From Hyphomicrobiales bacterium (GTDB lineage Bacteria > Pseudomonadota > Alphaproteobacteria > Rhizobiales > NORP267), in contig JAJFHA010000018.1 in the NCBI GenBank assembly GCA_021775875.1, positions 62,001-126,000 of the forward strand: a stretch of 64,000 nucleotides of DNA, read 5' to 3'. Within the stretch, counting starts at the first letter, position 1, and every line of letters begins with the position of its first letter. Positions 37,396 to 46,122 of this stretch are shown here, one piece after another. Under the pieces are notes generated by a model that did not search any database, was not told the DNA's origin, and saw only the letters and a list, made by a program, of their open reading frames with translations. The position numbers and the translations under genes are program-made.

Positions 37396-38538
37396 ATGGC
37401 TCAAAATAGCGAATCCCCAGACGCGCCTTTGCTGCGCACACCTCTCCATGACCTTCATGTAGCGGGGGGGGCCAAAATGGTTCCGTTTGCTGGCTATGAT
37501 ATGCCGGTCAGCTATCCTCTTGGGGTTTTGGGTGAACATCAACATACTCGCACCAAAGCCGGATTGTTTGATGTCTCCCATATGGGTCAGGCCTTTCTGT
37601 CTTCGCAAAAACCAATTGCGCCACAAATCGAAGCCCTGGTGCCGGGTGACGTCGCCGCGCTTGGCGTGGGCCGGACCCGCTACACCCAATTGATGTATGA
37701 TGACGGTGGCATTCGCGATGATCTGATGGTCACCAAAATGGCAGATGAGGAGGGCAGGGAGCGCCTGTTCCTTGTGGTCAACGCGGCCTGCAAAGAAGAT
37801 GACTTCGCTCATATTGCGACCTCCCTTGGTGACGCCCAACTGGACCGTCTCGAAGACCGGGCGCTGGTCGCTTTGCAGGGCCCGGAGGCTTTTGCCGTTC
37901 TTGATAGATTGATCCCGGGCGTTGCCGATATGTCGTTCATGTCATGGCAATCGGTAGATTGGGAGGGCGCAGAATTGTTCGTCACCCGCTCCGGTTATAC
38001 CGGCGAAGACGGCTACGAGATTTCAATTCCCAATAATGTCGCGGTCCGGTTCACAGAACAATTACTTGGTGAGGCGGAAGTTGAATGGATCGGCCTCGGC
38101 GCACGGGATTCGCTCCGTCTTGAAGCCGGGCTCTGCCTTTACGGTCACGATATTGATGAAACCACGTCACCAATCGAAGCTGGTCTGGTCTGGTCGATCA
38201 GCAAGCGCCGCCGCGCAGAAGGCGGTTTCCCGGGAGCCGCGCGCATTCAGGCTGAATTGAGCGATGGCCCGGCTCGCAAGCGCGTCGGCATCCTGCCGGA
38301 CGGCCCGGCACCGGCGCGCGAAGGCACGGTTATCCACGCCTCTGGCGGAGGTGAAATCGGCATGATCACAAGCGGCGGATTTGGCCCAAGCTTCGGCGGC
38401 CCAATCGCCATGGGCTATGTGACAGCTGAATTTGCCAAACCAGGTACCGCGCTCGATCTGATCGTGCGCGGCAAAATACGCCCCGCCAAAGTTGTGCCGA
38501 TGCCATTTGTGCCCGCAAACTTTTACCGCGGGAAATAG
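37396..38538 (+). CDS. gcvT: Glycine cleavage system T protein (aminomethyltransferase)
   Basis: Transfers the aminomethyl carbon from lipoyl GcvH to tetrahydrofolate, releasing ammonia. 380 residues. Family blocks seen are LHDLHVAGGAKMVPFAGYDM, LFDVSHMGQ, a GYTGEDGYEIS motif and LGARDSLRLEAGLCLYGHDI. It starts 50 nt after the glycine riboswitch and is the first gene of gcvT-gcvH-gcvPA-gcvPB. Confidence 0.96.
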   Translation: MAQNSESPDAPLLRTPLHDLHVAGGAKMVPFAGYDMPVSYPLGVLGEHQHTRTKAGLFDVSHMGQAFLSSQKPIAPQIEALVPGDVAALGVGRTRYTQLMYDDGGIRDDLMVTKMADEEGRERLFLVVNAACKEDDFAHIATSLGDAQLDRLEDRALVALQGPEAFAVLDRLIPGVADMSFMSWQSVDWEGAELFVTRSGYTGEDGYEISIPNNVAVRFTEQLLGEAEVEWIGLGARDSLRLEAGLCLYGHDIDETTSPIEAGLVWSISKRRRAEGGFPGAARIQAELSDGPARKRVGILPDGPAPAREGTVIHASGGGEIGMITSGGFGPSFGGPIAMGYVTAEFAKPGTALDLIVRGKIRPAKVVPMPFVPANFYRGK

Positions 38539-38580
38539 CCCTGATCCAACCAATCAGTTTTCATTTAGAGGGAGAAAAAC

Positions 38581-38964
38581 ATGTCTGCAAGCGAAGTAAA
38601 ATATACCGAGGACCATGAATATGTCCGCGTCGAGGGTGATATCGCCACCATCGGTATTTCCGTTTATGCTCAGGAACAATTGGGTGACGTTGTCTATGTG
38701 GAATTGCCGGAGGTCGGCAAGGCGCTTGCAAAGGGTGAAGAAGCCGCCGTCGTTGAATCCGTCAAAGCCGCCAGTGAAATCAACGCACCGGTTTCGGGCG
38801 AAGTGATTGAGGTCAACAGTGAGCTTGATGGGACGCCTGCCACCGTCAACGAAGACGCACTCGGCAAAGGTTGGTTCATAAAGGCACGGATTTCCGACCC
38901 TTCCGAACTTGATGATCTCCTGAGCGAAGACGCCTATAAATCCTTTATCGAAGGCCTCGATTGA
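38581..38964 (+). CDS. gcvH: Glycine cleavage system H protein
   Basis: Lipoyl carrier between GcvP, GcvT and the L protein. 127 residues. The lipoylated lysine is Lys62 in [28 protein letters not shown] ribosome site precedes the ATG. Its stop overlaps the gcvPA ATG (TGATG). Confidence 0.97.
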   Translation: MSASEVKYTEDHEYVRVEGDIATIGISVYAQEQLGDVVYVELPEVGKALAKGEEAAVVESVKAASEINAPVSGEVIEVNSELDGTPATVNEDALGKGWFIKARISDPSELDDLLSEDAYKSFIEGLD

Positions 38965-40310
38965 TGCGTTACCTGCCGCTAACCGACAGTGATCGACAGG
39001 CGATGCTTGAGCGCATCGGGGTCGATCAAATCAACGACCTGTTCGCAGATATCCCCAAAGACAAATTGCTGGCGGATCTGGTCGATCTGCCGCTGGCGGT
39101 GGGAGAATTGCAAGTTGAACGCCAACTCGCTGCGCTAGCCGCAAAAAATGTTGCTGCCGGATCAGTCCCGTTTTTTGTAGGCGGCGGTGCCTACCGCCAT
39201 CATGTGCCGGCGACCGTTGATCATTTGATCCAGCGGTCTGAGTTCCTGACTGCTTACACCCCTTACCAGCCTGAAATTTCGCAAGGGACACTCCAGACCC
39301 TGTATGAATTTCAAACCCAGGTAGCCCTGCTGACCGGTATGGAAGTCGCTAACGCCTCTATGTATGACGGCTCCACCGGGTGTGCTGAAGCGGTGTTGAT
39401 GGCGCAACGCATCACCAAGCGACCAAAGGCGATCCTGTCAGGAACCCTGCATCCGCATTACCGGGCTGTGGTTGAAAACATGTCCGAGTTTTCCGGCCAT
39501 GATCTTGTGTCTCTGGAAGGTGCACCGGGCGCGGTAGAGGACATTATTTCTCTGATCGACGACCAGACCGCCTGTATTGTTGTGCAATCGCCCGGTTTTT
39601 ATGGCGACCTTGTCAATCTCGCGCCATTGGCCGAAGCCGCCCACGCAGCGGGCGCATTGTTGATCGCGGTCGTGACCGAGACGATTTCCTTCGGCGCGAT
39701 AAAGTCTCCCGGTGAAATGGGTGCAGATATTGTGGTGGCAGAGGGCCAATCGATCGGCAACGGTCTGAGTTTCGGCGGGCCATATGTGGGCCTGTTTGCG
39801 ACACGGCAAAAATACCTGCGCCAGATGCCAGGGCGGATTTGCGGTGAAACGGTTGATGCCGATGGTCAACGTTGTTTTGCACTCACCTTGTCGACCCGCG
39901 AACAACATATTCGCCGGGAAAAAGCGACCTCGAATATTTGCACGAATTCCGGTCTGTGCTGTCTCGCATTTTCGATCCACATGTCGTTGCTTGGAGAAGT
40001 CGGATTGCGGAAACTGGCTCAGCTAAACCATCGCAACGCGATCCTGCTGGCCGATCAGCTCGAAAAAATCTCCGGCGTTGAACTCATGACGGGGGCTTTC
40101 TTCAACGAATTCACAATCAAGGTGCCGGGCAACGCGGCGACAATCATTGAAGCGCTGGCAGCCAAAAACGTGCTTGGCGGTATCCCGGTCAGTCGTCTTG
40201 AACCGGGCCGTGATGATCTTGCAGATTTAATCGTGGTTGCTGCAACCGAGATCAATACAAACGAAGATCGCGCGGCGTTTGTTGTAGCTCTCAACGAGGT
40301 GCTGTCGTGA
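38964..40310 (+). CDS. gcvPA: Glycine dehydrogenase (decarboxylating) subunit 1
   Basis: One half of the split P protein that decarboxylates glycine with PLP; the partner is gcvPB. 448 residues from ATG 38964, which overlaps the gcvH stop; an in-frame TTG lies one codon earlier. Conserved blocks include [39 protein letters not shown] and [19 protein letters not shown]. The PLP lysine is in subunit 2, as usual for split P proteins. Confidence 0.96.
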   Translation: MRYLPLTDSDRQAMLERIGVDQINDLFADIPKDKLLADLVDLPLAVGELQVERQLAALAAKNVAAGSVPFFVGGGAYRHHVPATVDHLIQRSEFLTAYTPYQPEISQGTLQTLYEFQTQVALLTGMEVANASMYDGSTGCAEAVLMAQRITKRPKAILSGTLHPHYRAVVENMSEFSGHDLVSLEGAPGAVEDIISLIDDQTACIVVQSPGFYGDLVNLAPLAEAAHAAGALLIAVVTETISFGAIKSPGEMGADIVVAEGQSIGNGLSFGGPYVGLFATRQKYLRQMPGRICGETVDADGQRCFALTLSTREQHIRREKATSNICTNSGLCCLAFSIHMSLLGEVGLRKLAQLNHRNAILLADQLEKISGVELMTGAFFNEFTIKVPGNAATIIEALAAKNVLGGIPVSRLEPGRDDLADLIVVAATEINTNEDRAAFVVALNEVLS

Positions 40311-40367
40311 CCACGCAAAATATTGTCGAGCGCTTTGGCGCTGAACAGACAATTTGAGGAAACAGAT

Positions 40368-41939
40368 ATGACCATGAACAGCGAAGGACGCCCCACCGCG
40401 CCATCAGCGCCAAGCCAGGGGGTTGGCCGCAAGACCTTTACGGGAAATCGCGGATTGCAGATCGAGGAAGCACTGCTTTTCGAAGTTGGCAGGGTGGATA
40501 ATTGCGGCGTTGATCTGGAAGACATTGGTGATTTTGACAGCCGTCTTGGCGGGCTGGAACGTGAACGTGAGATCGGCTTGCCCGGATTGAGCGAACCCGA
40601 AGCCATGCGCCATTATGTGCGCCTGTCGCAAAAGAATTACGCCATCGATATGGGCGTCTACCCGCTCGGGTCCTGCACCATGAAGCATAACCCGCGTCTG
40701 AACGAAAAAACTGTTCGCTTCGCCGGGCTCGCTGATATTCACCCATTGCAACCGCAATCAACGGTGCCCGGCGCGATCGAGGTGATCGGGCAATTGGCTC
40801 ATTGGTTGAAAGTTCTGACCGGGATGCCGGCGGTCGCCATGTCGCCAAAGGCGGGTGCGCATGGTGAATTATGCGGCATGATGGCGATCACCGCCGCTCT
40901 GAAAGCGCGTGGCGAGCGCCGCCAATTTGTGCTGGTGCCGGAATCTGCCCATGGCACCAACCCAGCCACAGCGGCTTTGCTTGGATACAAGATCAGAGCT
41001 ATTCCCGCCCGCGAAGATGGCACGGTTGACTTGGAAGTGGTCAAAGAAAATCTTTCTGATGATGTAGCGGCGATCATGCTGACCAACCCCAATACGTGCG
41101 GATTGTTTGAAAAAGACATTGTCGAAATTGCCGACGCGGTACACGCGGCTGGCGCTTATTTTTATTGCGACGGTGCCAACCTGAACGCCATCATGGGCAA
41201 GGCTCGCCCCGGTGATCTTGGCGTTGATTGCATGCATATCAACCTGCACAAAACTTTTTCGACACCTCACGGTGGCGGCGGCCCGGGTGCCGGACCGGTT
41301 GTATTTTCAGAACGCCTCGCACCCTTCGTGCCGCTGCCTTTCATCCTTGATGGCAAGCTGGTGGAGGATGTCACTGAAGCGGCAAAAGGCACAGGCGAAG
41401 GCAGCCAGACTTTTGGCCGAATGACAGCATTCCACGGCCAGATGGGTATGTTTGTGCGTGCGCTCACCTATATGATCAGCCACGGCGCGGATGGTTTGCT
41501 CCAGATTTCCGAAGATGCCGTGCTGAACGCAAACTATGTGCGCGTCTGCTTGCAGGACATTATGAGCCTGCCGTTTGGCGAGCGGCCTTGCATGCACGAG
41601 GCCCTGTTCGATGATTCATTCTTGGAGGGCAGCGGCGTCACGACGCTCGATTTTGCCAAAGCCATGATCGATGAGGGCTATCACCCGATGACCATGTATT
41701 TTCCGCTTGTGGTGCATGGCGCAATGCTGATCGAGCCAACAGAATCAGAATCCAAAGCCGGGCTTGATCTGTTTGTCGCGGCGCTCAGAGATCTGGTATT
41801 TGCAGCGAAAGCAGGCGATCTGGAACGCTTCACCGGTGCCCCGCATCTGGCTCCATTGCGCCGGGTGGATGAAACTCGCGCCGCCCGTCAGCCAATCCTG
41901 CGCTGGACGCCGCCAGTGGCCGCAGAGGCAGCGGAATAA
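40368..41939 (+). CDS. gcvPB: Glycine dehydrogenase (decarboxylating) subunit 2
   Basis: PLP-bearing half of the split glycine decarboxylase. 523 residues from ATG 40368 (MTMNSEGRPT), with GAGGA upstream; the frame is open to 40323 but lacks a good start there. The PLP lysine is Lys295 in MHINLHKTFSTPHGGGGP. MGVYPLGSCTMKHNPR and PESAHGTNPATAAL are further hallmarks. The operon ends with a 12-bp hairpin at 41945. Confidence 0.96.
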   Translation: MTMNSEGRPTAPSAPSQGVGRKTFTGNRGLQIEEALLFEVGRVDNCGVDLEDIGDFDSRLGGLEREREIGLPGLSEPEAMRHYVRLSQKNYAIDMGVYPLGSCTMKHNPRLNEKTVRFAGLADIHPLQPQSTVPGAIEVIGQLAHWLKVLTGMPAVAMSPKAGAHGELCGMMAITAALKARGERRQFVLVPESAHGTNPATAALLGYKIRAIPAREDGTVDLEVVKENLSDDVAAIMLTNPNTCGLFEKDIVEIADAVHAAGAYFYCDGANLNAIMGKARPGDLGVDCMHINLHKTFSTPHGGGGPGAGPVVFSERLAPFVPLPFILDGKLVEDVTEAAKGTGEGSQTFGRMTAFHGQMGMFVRALTYMISHGADGLLQISEDAVLNANYVRVCLQDIMSLPFGERPCMHEALFDDSFLEGSGVTTLDFAKAMIDEGYHPMTMYFPLVVHGAMLIEPTESESKAGLDLFVAALRDLVFAAKAGDLERFTGAPHLAPLRRVDETRAARQPILRWTPPVAAEAAE

Positions 41940-41944
41940 GGGAT

Positions 41945-41973
41945 ACCTATTCCAGCCATTCGCTGGAATAGGT
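41945..41973. terminator. Convergent hairpin after gcvPB
   Basis: ACCTATTCCAGC at 41945-41956 and GCTGGAATAGGT at 41962-41973 form a perfect 12-bp stem with a 5-nt loop. It lies 5 nt after gcvPB and within the last codons of the converging exported-protein gene. It lacks a U-tract on either strand but is strong enough to stop or stabilise both transcripts. Confidence 0.55.
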
Positions 41974-42699
41974 GAAATGGCCGTCCTCGGCCTGATGGGT
42001 TAGTTCAGCAATCGCCTCAGCACCAAGCCGCGCCGCAGCGCGCGCTGTGATGTTTGCTATTTCTTCAGTGTCTATCCCTCTCTCCTGCAGCCTTTTCGCC
42101 ACATAAAAGCGGAACGCAGAGGTGAAACGGATAACTTCCCCTTCTTCTGATAGTCGCAACATAGCCATTGCGGCTGGCGCATATCCGTTCTGTGCCAAAC
42201 CGCCTAGAATGTGGATTCTATTGATGATGAATCGTATCGTGTCGTTGTTCTGCGGTGCAGCCAGATCACTTTGAGAAAGTGGCTCCATCTGAATCCCGTC
42301 CCGCACCAGCTTAGCTCTCAATTCAGCTAAATCACGTAATTCAAGGCAAAGCGCCAAGCCTGGATAATGATCATGGACAACATAAATTTCCCAATTTCGT
42401 CTGGGTGTATTTCCTGATCCAGGATGAGGTTCGTTGGGATAATATTCAGAATATGCGTTGGCCAACAAAGCATAGGCAGGGTCGCATTCACCGTCACTCA
42501 ATGCGTTGCGATAAGCTTCAATTTCGCTTTCATCAAAAAGCTTTTCCAGACCTAAGTCCCGGTCCGATCTGTAATGGAGTTGACGGCCATTTGAAAATCC
42601 TGAACCGGAATTCTCACCATCATCGGCAATCGCCGTGTTCATGACCAGCAACCCGGACAATAGAATAAATAGAAGGTTGTATGAAAAAAATAAATACAT
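41947..42699 (-). CDS. Exported helical protein, accessory locus A
   Basis: 250 residues with an N-terminal signal peptide (NLLFILLSGLLVMNTAIADD). No known domain is recognised. The mature protein is mostly helical with Sel1/TPR-like spacing in its second half (GYAPAAMAMLRLSEEG, ARLGAEAIAELTHQAEDG). It aligns without gaps to the protein at 56939-57835 across residues 65-118: shared N and A, G, CD at Cys72, YP, N, E, H and a second Cys118. Cys72 and Cys118 are 46 residues apart, the same as Cys93 and Cys139 in the other protein. It is divergent from a small coiled-coil gene over 117 nt. Function is unknown; the pair may form a disulfide. Confidence 0.8.
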   Translation of the reverse strand: MYLFFSYNLLFILLSGLLVMNTAIADDGENSGSGFSNGRQLHYRSDRDLGLEKLFDESEIEAYRNALSDGECDPAYALLANAYSEYYPNEPHPGSGNTPRRNWEIYVVHDHYPGLALCLELRDLAELRAKLVRDGIQMEPLSQSDLAAPQNNDTIRFIINRIHILGGLAQNGYAPAAMAMLRLSEEGEVIRFTSAFRFYVAKRLQERGIDTEEIANITARAAARLGAEAIAELTHQAEDGHFTYSSEWLE

Positions 42700-42816
42700 A
42701 ACCCAAGGGTAGGCCAGAAAATCGTTTTAAATCAAGGATTTCTAAATTCTGAAAAAGTTATACCCGCCAGCTGCAGCCGTGAGACAATGTTCTTTTATTA
42801 AAAAAGAGAAACGATC

Positions 42817-43286
42817 ATGAACATGCACATCAAATCAATAGGTGAAAATCAGCGACAGCAGATTTGCGCGAGAGCAAATAGCGACCTGCAGGAATTTGAA
42901 CAGGAAGAGCGGAGCTTGTCTTCGCGCGCGCCGGCTGTGGAGCGTGATTTGGAAAACGCGAAACGGGATCTGATAGAAAAGGAGCGGGAATTATCTATTC
43001 AGCGATCTATTGCCAATACCGCCAACGCCATTTCAAGTCTTCCAATCGCGGGTGGAGTGGCTGGACGCGCACTTCGGGAGGGTGTTTCTGCCATGACAGG
43101 GATAATGCGGCACGCCAAGCCGATCAACTTGAGAGAGATATTTCGAGCTTGAATAACACCATCCGAAATCTTGAAAGGGAACATACCAGTTTGTCGCGAA
43201 GACTGAGAGAGCTTAGGCGATTAAACTCAGAAACACGTAGGAACTTAATCGACCACGATTGCGGTATGAGGGACTTCAGCCGATAA
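42817..43286 (+). pseudogene. Small coiled-coil protein, accessory locus A, frameshifted
   Basis: The frame from ATG 42817 encodes 111 residues: a charged coiled coil (VERDLENAKRDLIEKEREL), a small Gly/Ala stretch (LPIAGGVAGRALREG), then an unlike tail to the stop at 43150-43152. A different frame (-1) continues the coiled coil from 43095: DRDNAARQADQLERDIS, LNNTIRNLEREHTSLSRRLR, ELRRLNSETRRNLIDHDC, stopping at 43284-43286. Its ending RRLRELRRLNSETRRN, then LIDHDCGMRDFSR, resembles the end of the locus B protein (NRLRELQNDYNINRCDSF). Adding one base after ATG 43093-43095 (ATG-GAC-AGG) would restore a single protein of about 156 residues. Whether the lesion is real or a sequencing error is unknown. 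No signal peptide; probably cytosolic. Confidence 0.55.
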
Positions 43287-43351
43287 TTTCCAATTTATAA
43301 AGTGTATGCTCATATACATGAGTGATTAATTCATAAATGTTGTAATCCAGC

Positions 43352-43837
43352 CTAGTTAAGCCCGGCCTTTACATTTTTGATGCTGTCGGCGATCAGGTCC
43401 GCCTGGGCTTTGACTGTAAGCGAGCCTGCAATGACGCTTTCTGCGGCTGCAATTGCGGCATCCGCAGCGGCCAGCCGGACATCGTTGGTGGCTTGTTGTT
43501 CGGCCTGGGTAATCTTCAGTTCAGCCAGTTTGAGGCGGCGCTCAAGCATGTCTTTCATATTGGCCTGCGCTTCAACGCTGAGCCGTTCGGCTTCTTCTTT
43601 TGCCTGTACCACAATATCGCCGGCTTCTTTTTCCGCATCCCGGCGCTTGCGTTGATAATCAGCGAGGACAGCTTGCGCCTCTTCACGCAGTTTCTTGGCT
43701 TCTTCCAATTCGTTGCGAATGCCGTCAGCGCGATCATCCAGCGCCTTGCCGATCATTTGCGGCGCTTTCATATACATGATGAGCGCGATAAATCCGACGA
43801 AAGAAACGGCGACCCAAAATTCCGGAGTGGAAAACAT
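43352..43837 (-). CDS. atpF: F0F1 ATP synthase subunit b
   Basis: Peripheral stalk subunit of the F0 sector. 161 residues from ATG 43837 (MFSTPEFWVAVSFVGF): one N-terminal membrane helix and a long charged coiled coil (about residues 30-150). AGGAG lies 8 nt upstream; longer in-frame starts overlap the b' gene and are rejected. It is the last gene of the F0 operon; the F1 genes are not in the window, as is usual for alphaproteobacteria. Confidence 0.93.
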   Translation of the reverse strand: MFSTPEFWVAVSFVGFIALIMYMKAPQMIGKALDDRADGIRNELEEAKKLREEAQAVLADYQRKRRDAEKEAGDIVVQAKEEAERLSVEAQANMKDMLERRLKLAELKITQAEQQATNDVRLAAADAAIAAAESVIAGSLTVKAQADLIADSIKNVKAGLN

Positions 43838-43847
43838 TGTCTGGCTC

Positions 43848-44333
43848 CTAATTGCCGCGTGCTGCTGCAACGGCTTTTGTGATCGCAGCTTTGGCAGGTT
43901 TCCCACCAACCAGCTTGCGGATGATTTCGTCAGCGGTATCAACGGCTGCTGCGCTCACTTCGCCCATGGCCTGATCTTTCATGGCGCTGATGCGAGCCTC
44001 GGCTTCTCCCATACGGGCATCGATTTGTGCGTCGATTTCAGCCTGTTTCTCAGCGATATCGGCGTTCAATGTTTCGCGCATTTCGGTGGCGATGGAATGA
44101 GCTTTGGCGCGGGCTTCAGCCAGTTCAGCTTCGTAAGCCTGGATGACTTCCTCGGTCTCTGTCCGCAGCCGGTTGGCTTCGTCCAGATCGCTGGCAATCC
44201 GGTCGCGACGGGTTTCAAGAACGGTTGCTATGCGTGGCAAAGCCAGCTTCGACATCAAGAAATACAGAGCGATAAAGCTGATCACCAGCCACACAATCTG
44301 TGGCGCAAAGGTGGAGAAATCTAGCTGTGGCAT
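43848..44333 (-). CDS. F0F1 ATP synthase subunit b'
   Basis: Second, divergent peripheral stalk subunit found in alphaproteobacteria, cyanobacteria and chloroplasts. 161 residues: N-terminal helix (QIVWLVISFIALYFLM) and charged coiled coil (EEVIQAYEAELAEARAKA onward). It lies 10 nt before subunit b and 126 nt after the c subunit gene. The spacer to atpE has a short GGATATCC palindrome of unknown meaning. Confidence 0.92.
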   Translation of the reverse strand: MPQLDFSTFAPQIVWLVISFIALYFLMSKLALPRIATVLETRRDRIASDLDEANRLRTETEEVIQAYEAELAEARAKAHSIATEMRETLNADIAEKQAEIDAQIDARMGEAEARISAMKDQAMGEVSAAAVDTADEIIRKLVGGKPAKAAITKAVAAARGN

Positions 44334-44459
44334 GAGGCCTCACCTGATGGTTTGCATCACCGGCAAAAGCGCTGGCGACAATATGCACACGGTCCGGGAT
44401 TGTGACAGCGAACGGATATCCGCCTCTGCTAACCCCGGCCCGAAATTCAACTTTGTTCG

Positions 44460-44687
44460 TTAGATAACGAACAGCAGGATGAGTGCAATAACGAGACCGA
44501 ACAGGCCAGTTGCTTCAGCAAGAGCAAAGCCGAGCAGCAGGTTCGGGAACTGGCCCGCAGCGGCTGACGGATTGCGCAATGCGCCGGAAAGGTAAGCGCC
44601 GAAGATGTGGCCGATACCAACACCAGCACCCGCAAGGGCAATAGAGGCAAGACCTGCACCGATCAATTTGGCTGCTTCTGGTTCCAT
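44460..44687 (-). CDS. atpE: F0F1 ATP synthase subunit c
   Basis: 75-residue proteolipid with two membrane helices that forms the rotor ring. The proton-binding Glu is Glu58 in [12 protein letters not shown]. The polar loop ([14 protein letters not shown]) is standard. AGGAG precedes the ATG. It carries the Glu expected of a proton ring; no sodium-type signature is obvious. Confidence 0.96.
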   Translation of the reverse strand: MEPEAAKLIGAGLASIALAGAGVGIGHIFGAYLSGALRNPSAAAGQFPNLLLGFALAEATGLFGLVIALILLFVI

Positions 44688-44739
44688 TTTAAAACTCCTT
44701 CGTTATTTGATTAGTTGGTTTCTGGTTGCGCCCGGCTGC

Positions 44740-45510
44740 CTAATGCAGATGGATCGCGTCGTTGAGATAAATACAGGTCAGGATTGCAAACACATAGGCC
44801 TGCAGGAAGGCGACTAACACTTCAAGACCGGTAAAGGCCACCATAAAAGCAAGCGGTGCCCATCCGCCGAGGAAGCCAAGGCCAACCACAAAGCTGGCAA
44901 AAACCTTGAGCATGGTGTGCCCCGCCATCATGTTGGCGAAGAGCCGCACCGAGAGGCTGACAGGCCGCGTAAGATAGGAAATGACTTCGATCACCACCAG
45001 CAACGGTAATAGCAGGGCAGGGACCCCGGAGGGGACGAAGAATTTTAGAAATCCAAAGCCGTGAATGACGACGCCAACCAGGGTCACACCCAGGAAAATC
45101 ACAATCGCTAAAGCGAAGGTCACTATAATATGGCTGGTCACGGTGAAGGTGTAGGGGATCATGCCGATCATGTTCAGCACCAGCACGAACATAAACAGCG
45201 AGAAGATCAGGGGGAAGAATTTCTGCCCAGCTGAACCGATATTCATACGCACCATATTGGCGACAAACTCATAGCCAAGTTCGGCGACAGATTGCATCCG
45301 TCCCGGCACCAAAGCGCGACCGCTCATGCTGAAAATAATATAGCCGCTGATCAAAATGACCGCGACCACCATGAACAGGGACGAATTTGTGAACGAGGCG
45401 TCAATGCCGAAAATCTCAAGCGGGATCAGCCGCTTGATTTCGAATTGATGCATAGGGTCAAACGCTGCGGCTTCCCCGCCATGACCGGCTGTAGCATGTT
45501 CAGTTGCCAA
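44740..45510 (-). CDS. atpB: F0F1 ATP synthase subunit a
   Basis: Proton channel subunit, 256 residues with five or six membrane helices. The essential Arg is in [17 protein letters not shown] near residue 192. The N-terminus [17 protein letters not shown] starts at TTG 45510, since no ATG is placed suitably; GGCTAGGG is upstream. It follows atpI by about 18 nt. Confidence 0.94.
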   Translation of the reverse strand: MATEHATAGHGGEAAAFDPMHQFEIKRLIPLEIFGIDASFTNSSLFMVVAVILISGYIIFSMSGRALVPGRMQSVAELGYEFVANMVRMNIGSAGQKFFPLIFSLFMFVLVLNMIGMIPYTFTVTSHIIVTFALAIVIFLGVTLVGVVIHGFGFLKFFVPSGVPALLLPLLVVIEVISYLTRPVSLSVRLFANMMAGHTMLKVFASFVVGLGFLGGWAPLAFMVAFTGLEVLVAFLQAYVFAILTCIYLNDAIHLH

Positions 45511-45528
45511 TGTTTTAGTCCCTAGCCT

Positions 45529-45921
45529 TCAATTATCAAACTGGTTGTCGTCTATATCTTCACCCGTCAATTTGACCTGCATCTCACGAGCAGTCCGAAT
45601 GACGTTGACTATACCTGCGGCAGCTCCCAGCGCAAAAAATACCAAAAGCATAATTGGCGAGGTTCCCAACCACCGGTCAAGGAACCATCCGATTACACCC
45701 CCGACCAGCAAACCTGCCACAAGCTCGGTCGCAAGCCGAAACGCAAGACCGATCGAAGCGGCGCGTTGATTATCCGGTTCTTCCCCGGAATTCTGCGCCT
45801 TTCCAGCCTCACCAAGCCGCCCCTTCAGATCCCGTAACCGGGAATGAAGTTCAGAATCGGCTTCATACCTGCGCCCATCGTCTTGTCTATGGTTGTTCCG
45901 TCTGTTGTCCGTACCTGGCAT
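45529..45921 (-). CDS. atpI: AtpI-like assembly protein
   Basis: 130 residues from ATG 45921 (MPGTDNRRNNHRQ). A charged N-terminus is followed by two membrane helices (LATELVAGLLVGGVIGWFL, IMLLVFFALGAAAGIVNVI) of the AtpI/Wza-type family that aids c-ring assembly. A longer frame opens at 46011; the shorter start gives the family length. It is the first gene of the F0 operon. Upstream lies a TTAA-N7-TTAA palindrome. Confidence 0.85.
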   Translation of the reverse strand: MPGTDNRRNNHRQDDGRRYEADSELHSRLRDLKGRLGEAGKAQNSGEEPDNQRAASIGLAFRLATELVAGLLVGGVIGWFLDRWLGTSPIMLLVFFALGAAAGIVNVIRTAREMQVKLTGEDIDDNQFDN

Positions 45922-46045
45922 GTTGCGGGCCGTATTCTCAGAGGAACCTTTTCCACCAATGGCAAGGTCCAAGGTCGGGCGCAGACTAGTGCGCGGGCCG
46001 TGGGGTGTCAAGAACAGGTATGAAACTGTAAGTCATTGAAATAAT

Positions 46046-46066
46046 GGATTAAATTATATTTAATCC
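46046..46066. promoter_or_regulatory. Perfect AT-rich palindrome with TTAA-N7-TTAA (candidate CtrA box)
   Basis: Arms GGATTAAAT (46046-46054) and ATTTAATCC (46058-46066) flank TAT. The core is TTAA-N7-TTAA (46049-46063), the spacing of the CtrA consensus (TTAA-N7-TTAAC), with T instead of the final C on both strands. It sits between the smc stop and the F0 operon, 125 nt upstream of the atpI start. It could also be a weak hairpin after smc. Confidence 0.4.
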
Positions 46067-46122
46067 CGGACACAAGGCCATCAATTCTGGTTGAATCTGT
46101 TGCAGTGCGGGATTCGCGGCCT

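Noticed and set aside
43075-43100. Programmed -1 frameshift instead of a mutation in the locus A coiled-coil gene
   Set aside because: No X-XXY-YYZ slippery heptamer is found in the correct frame before the switch point.
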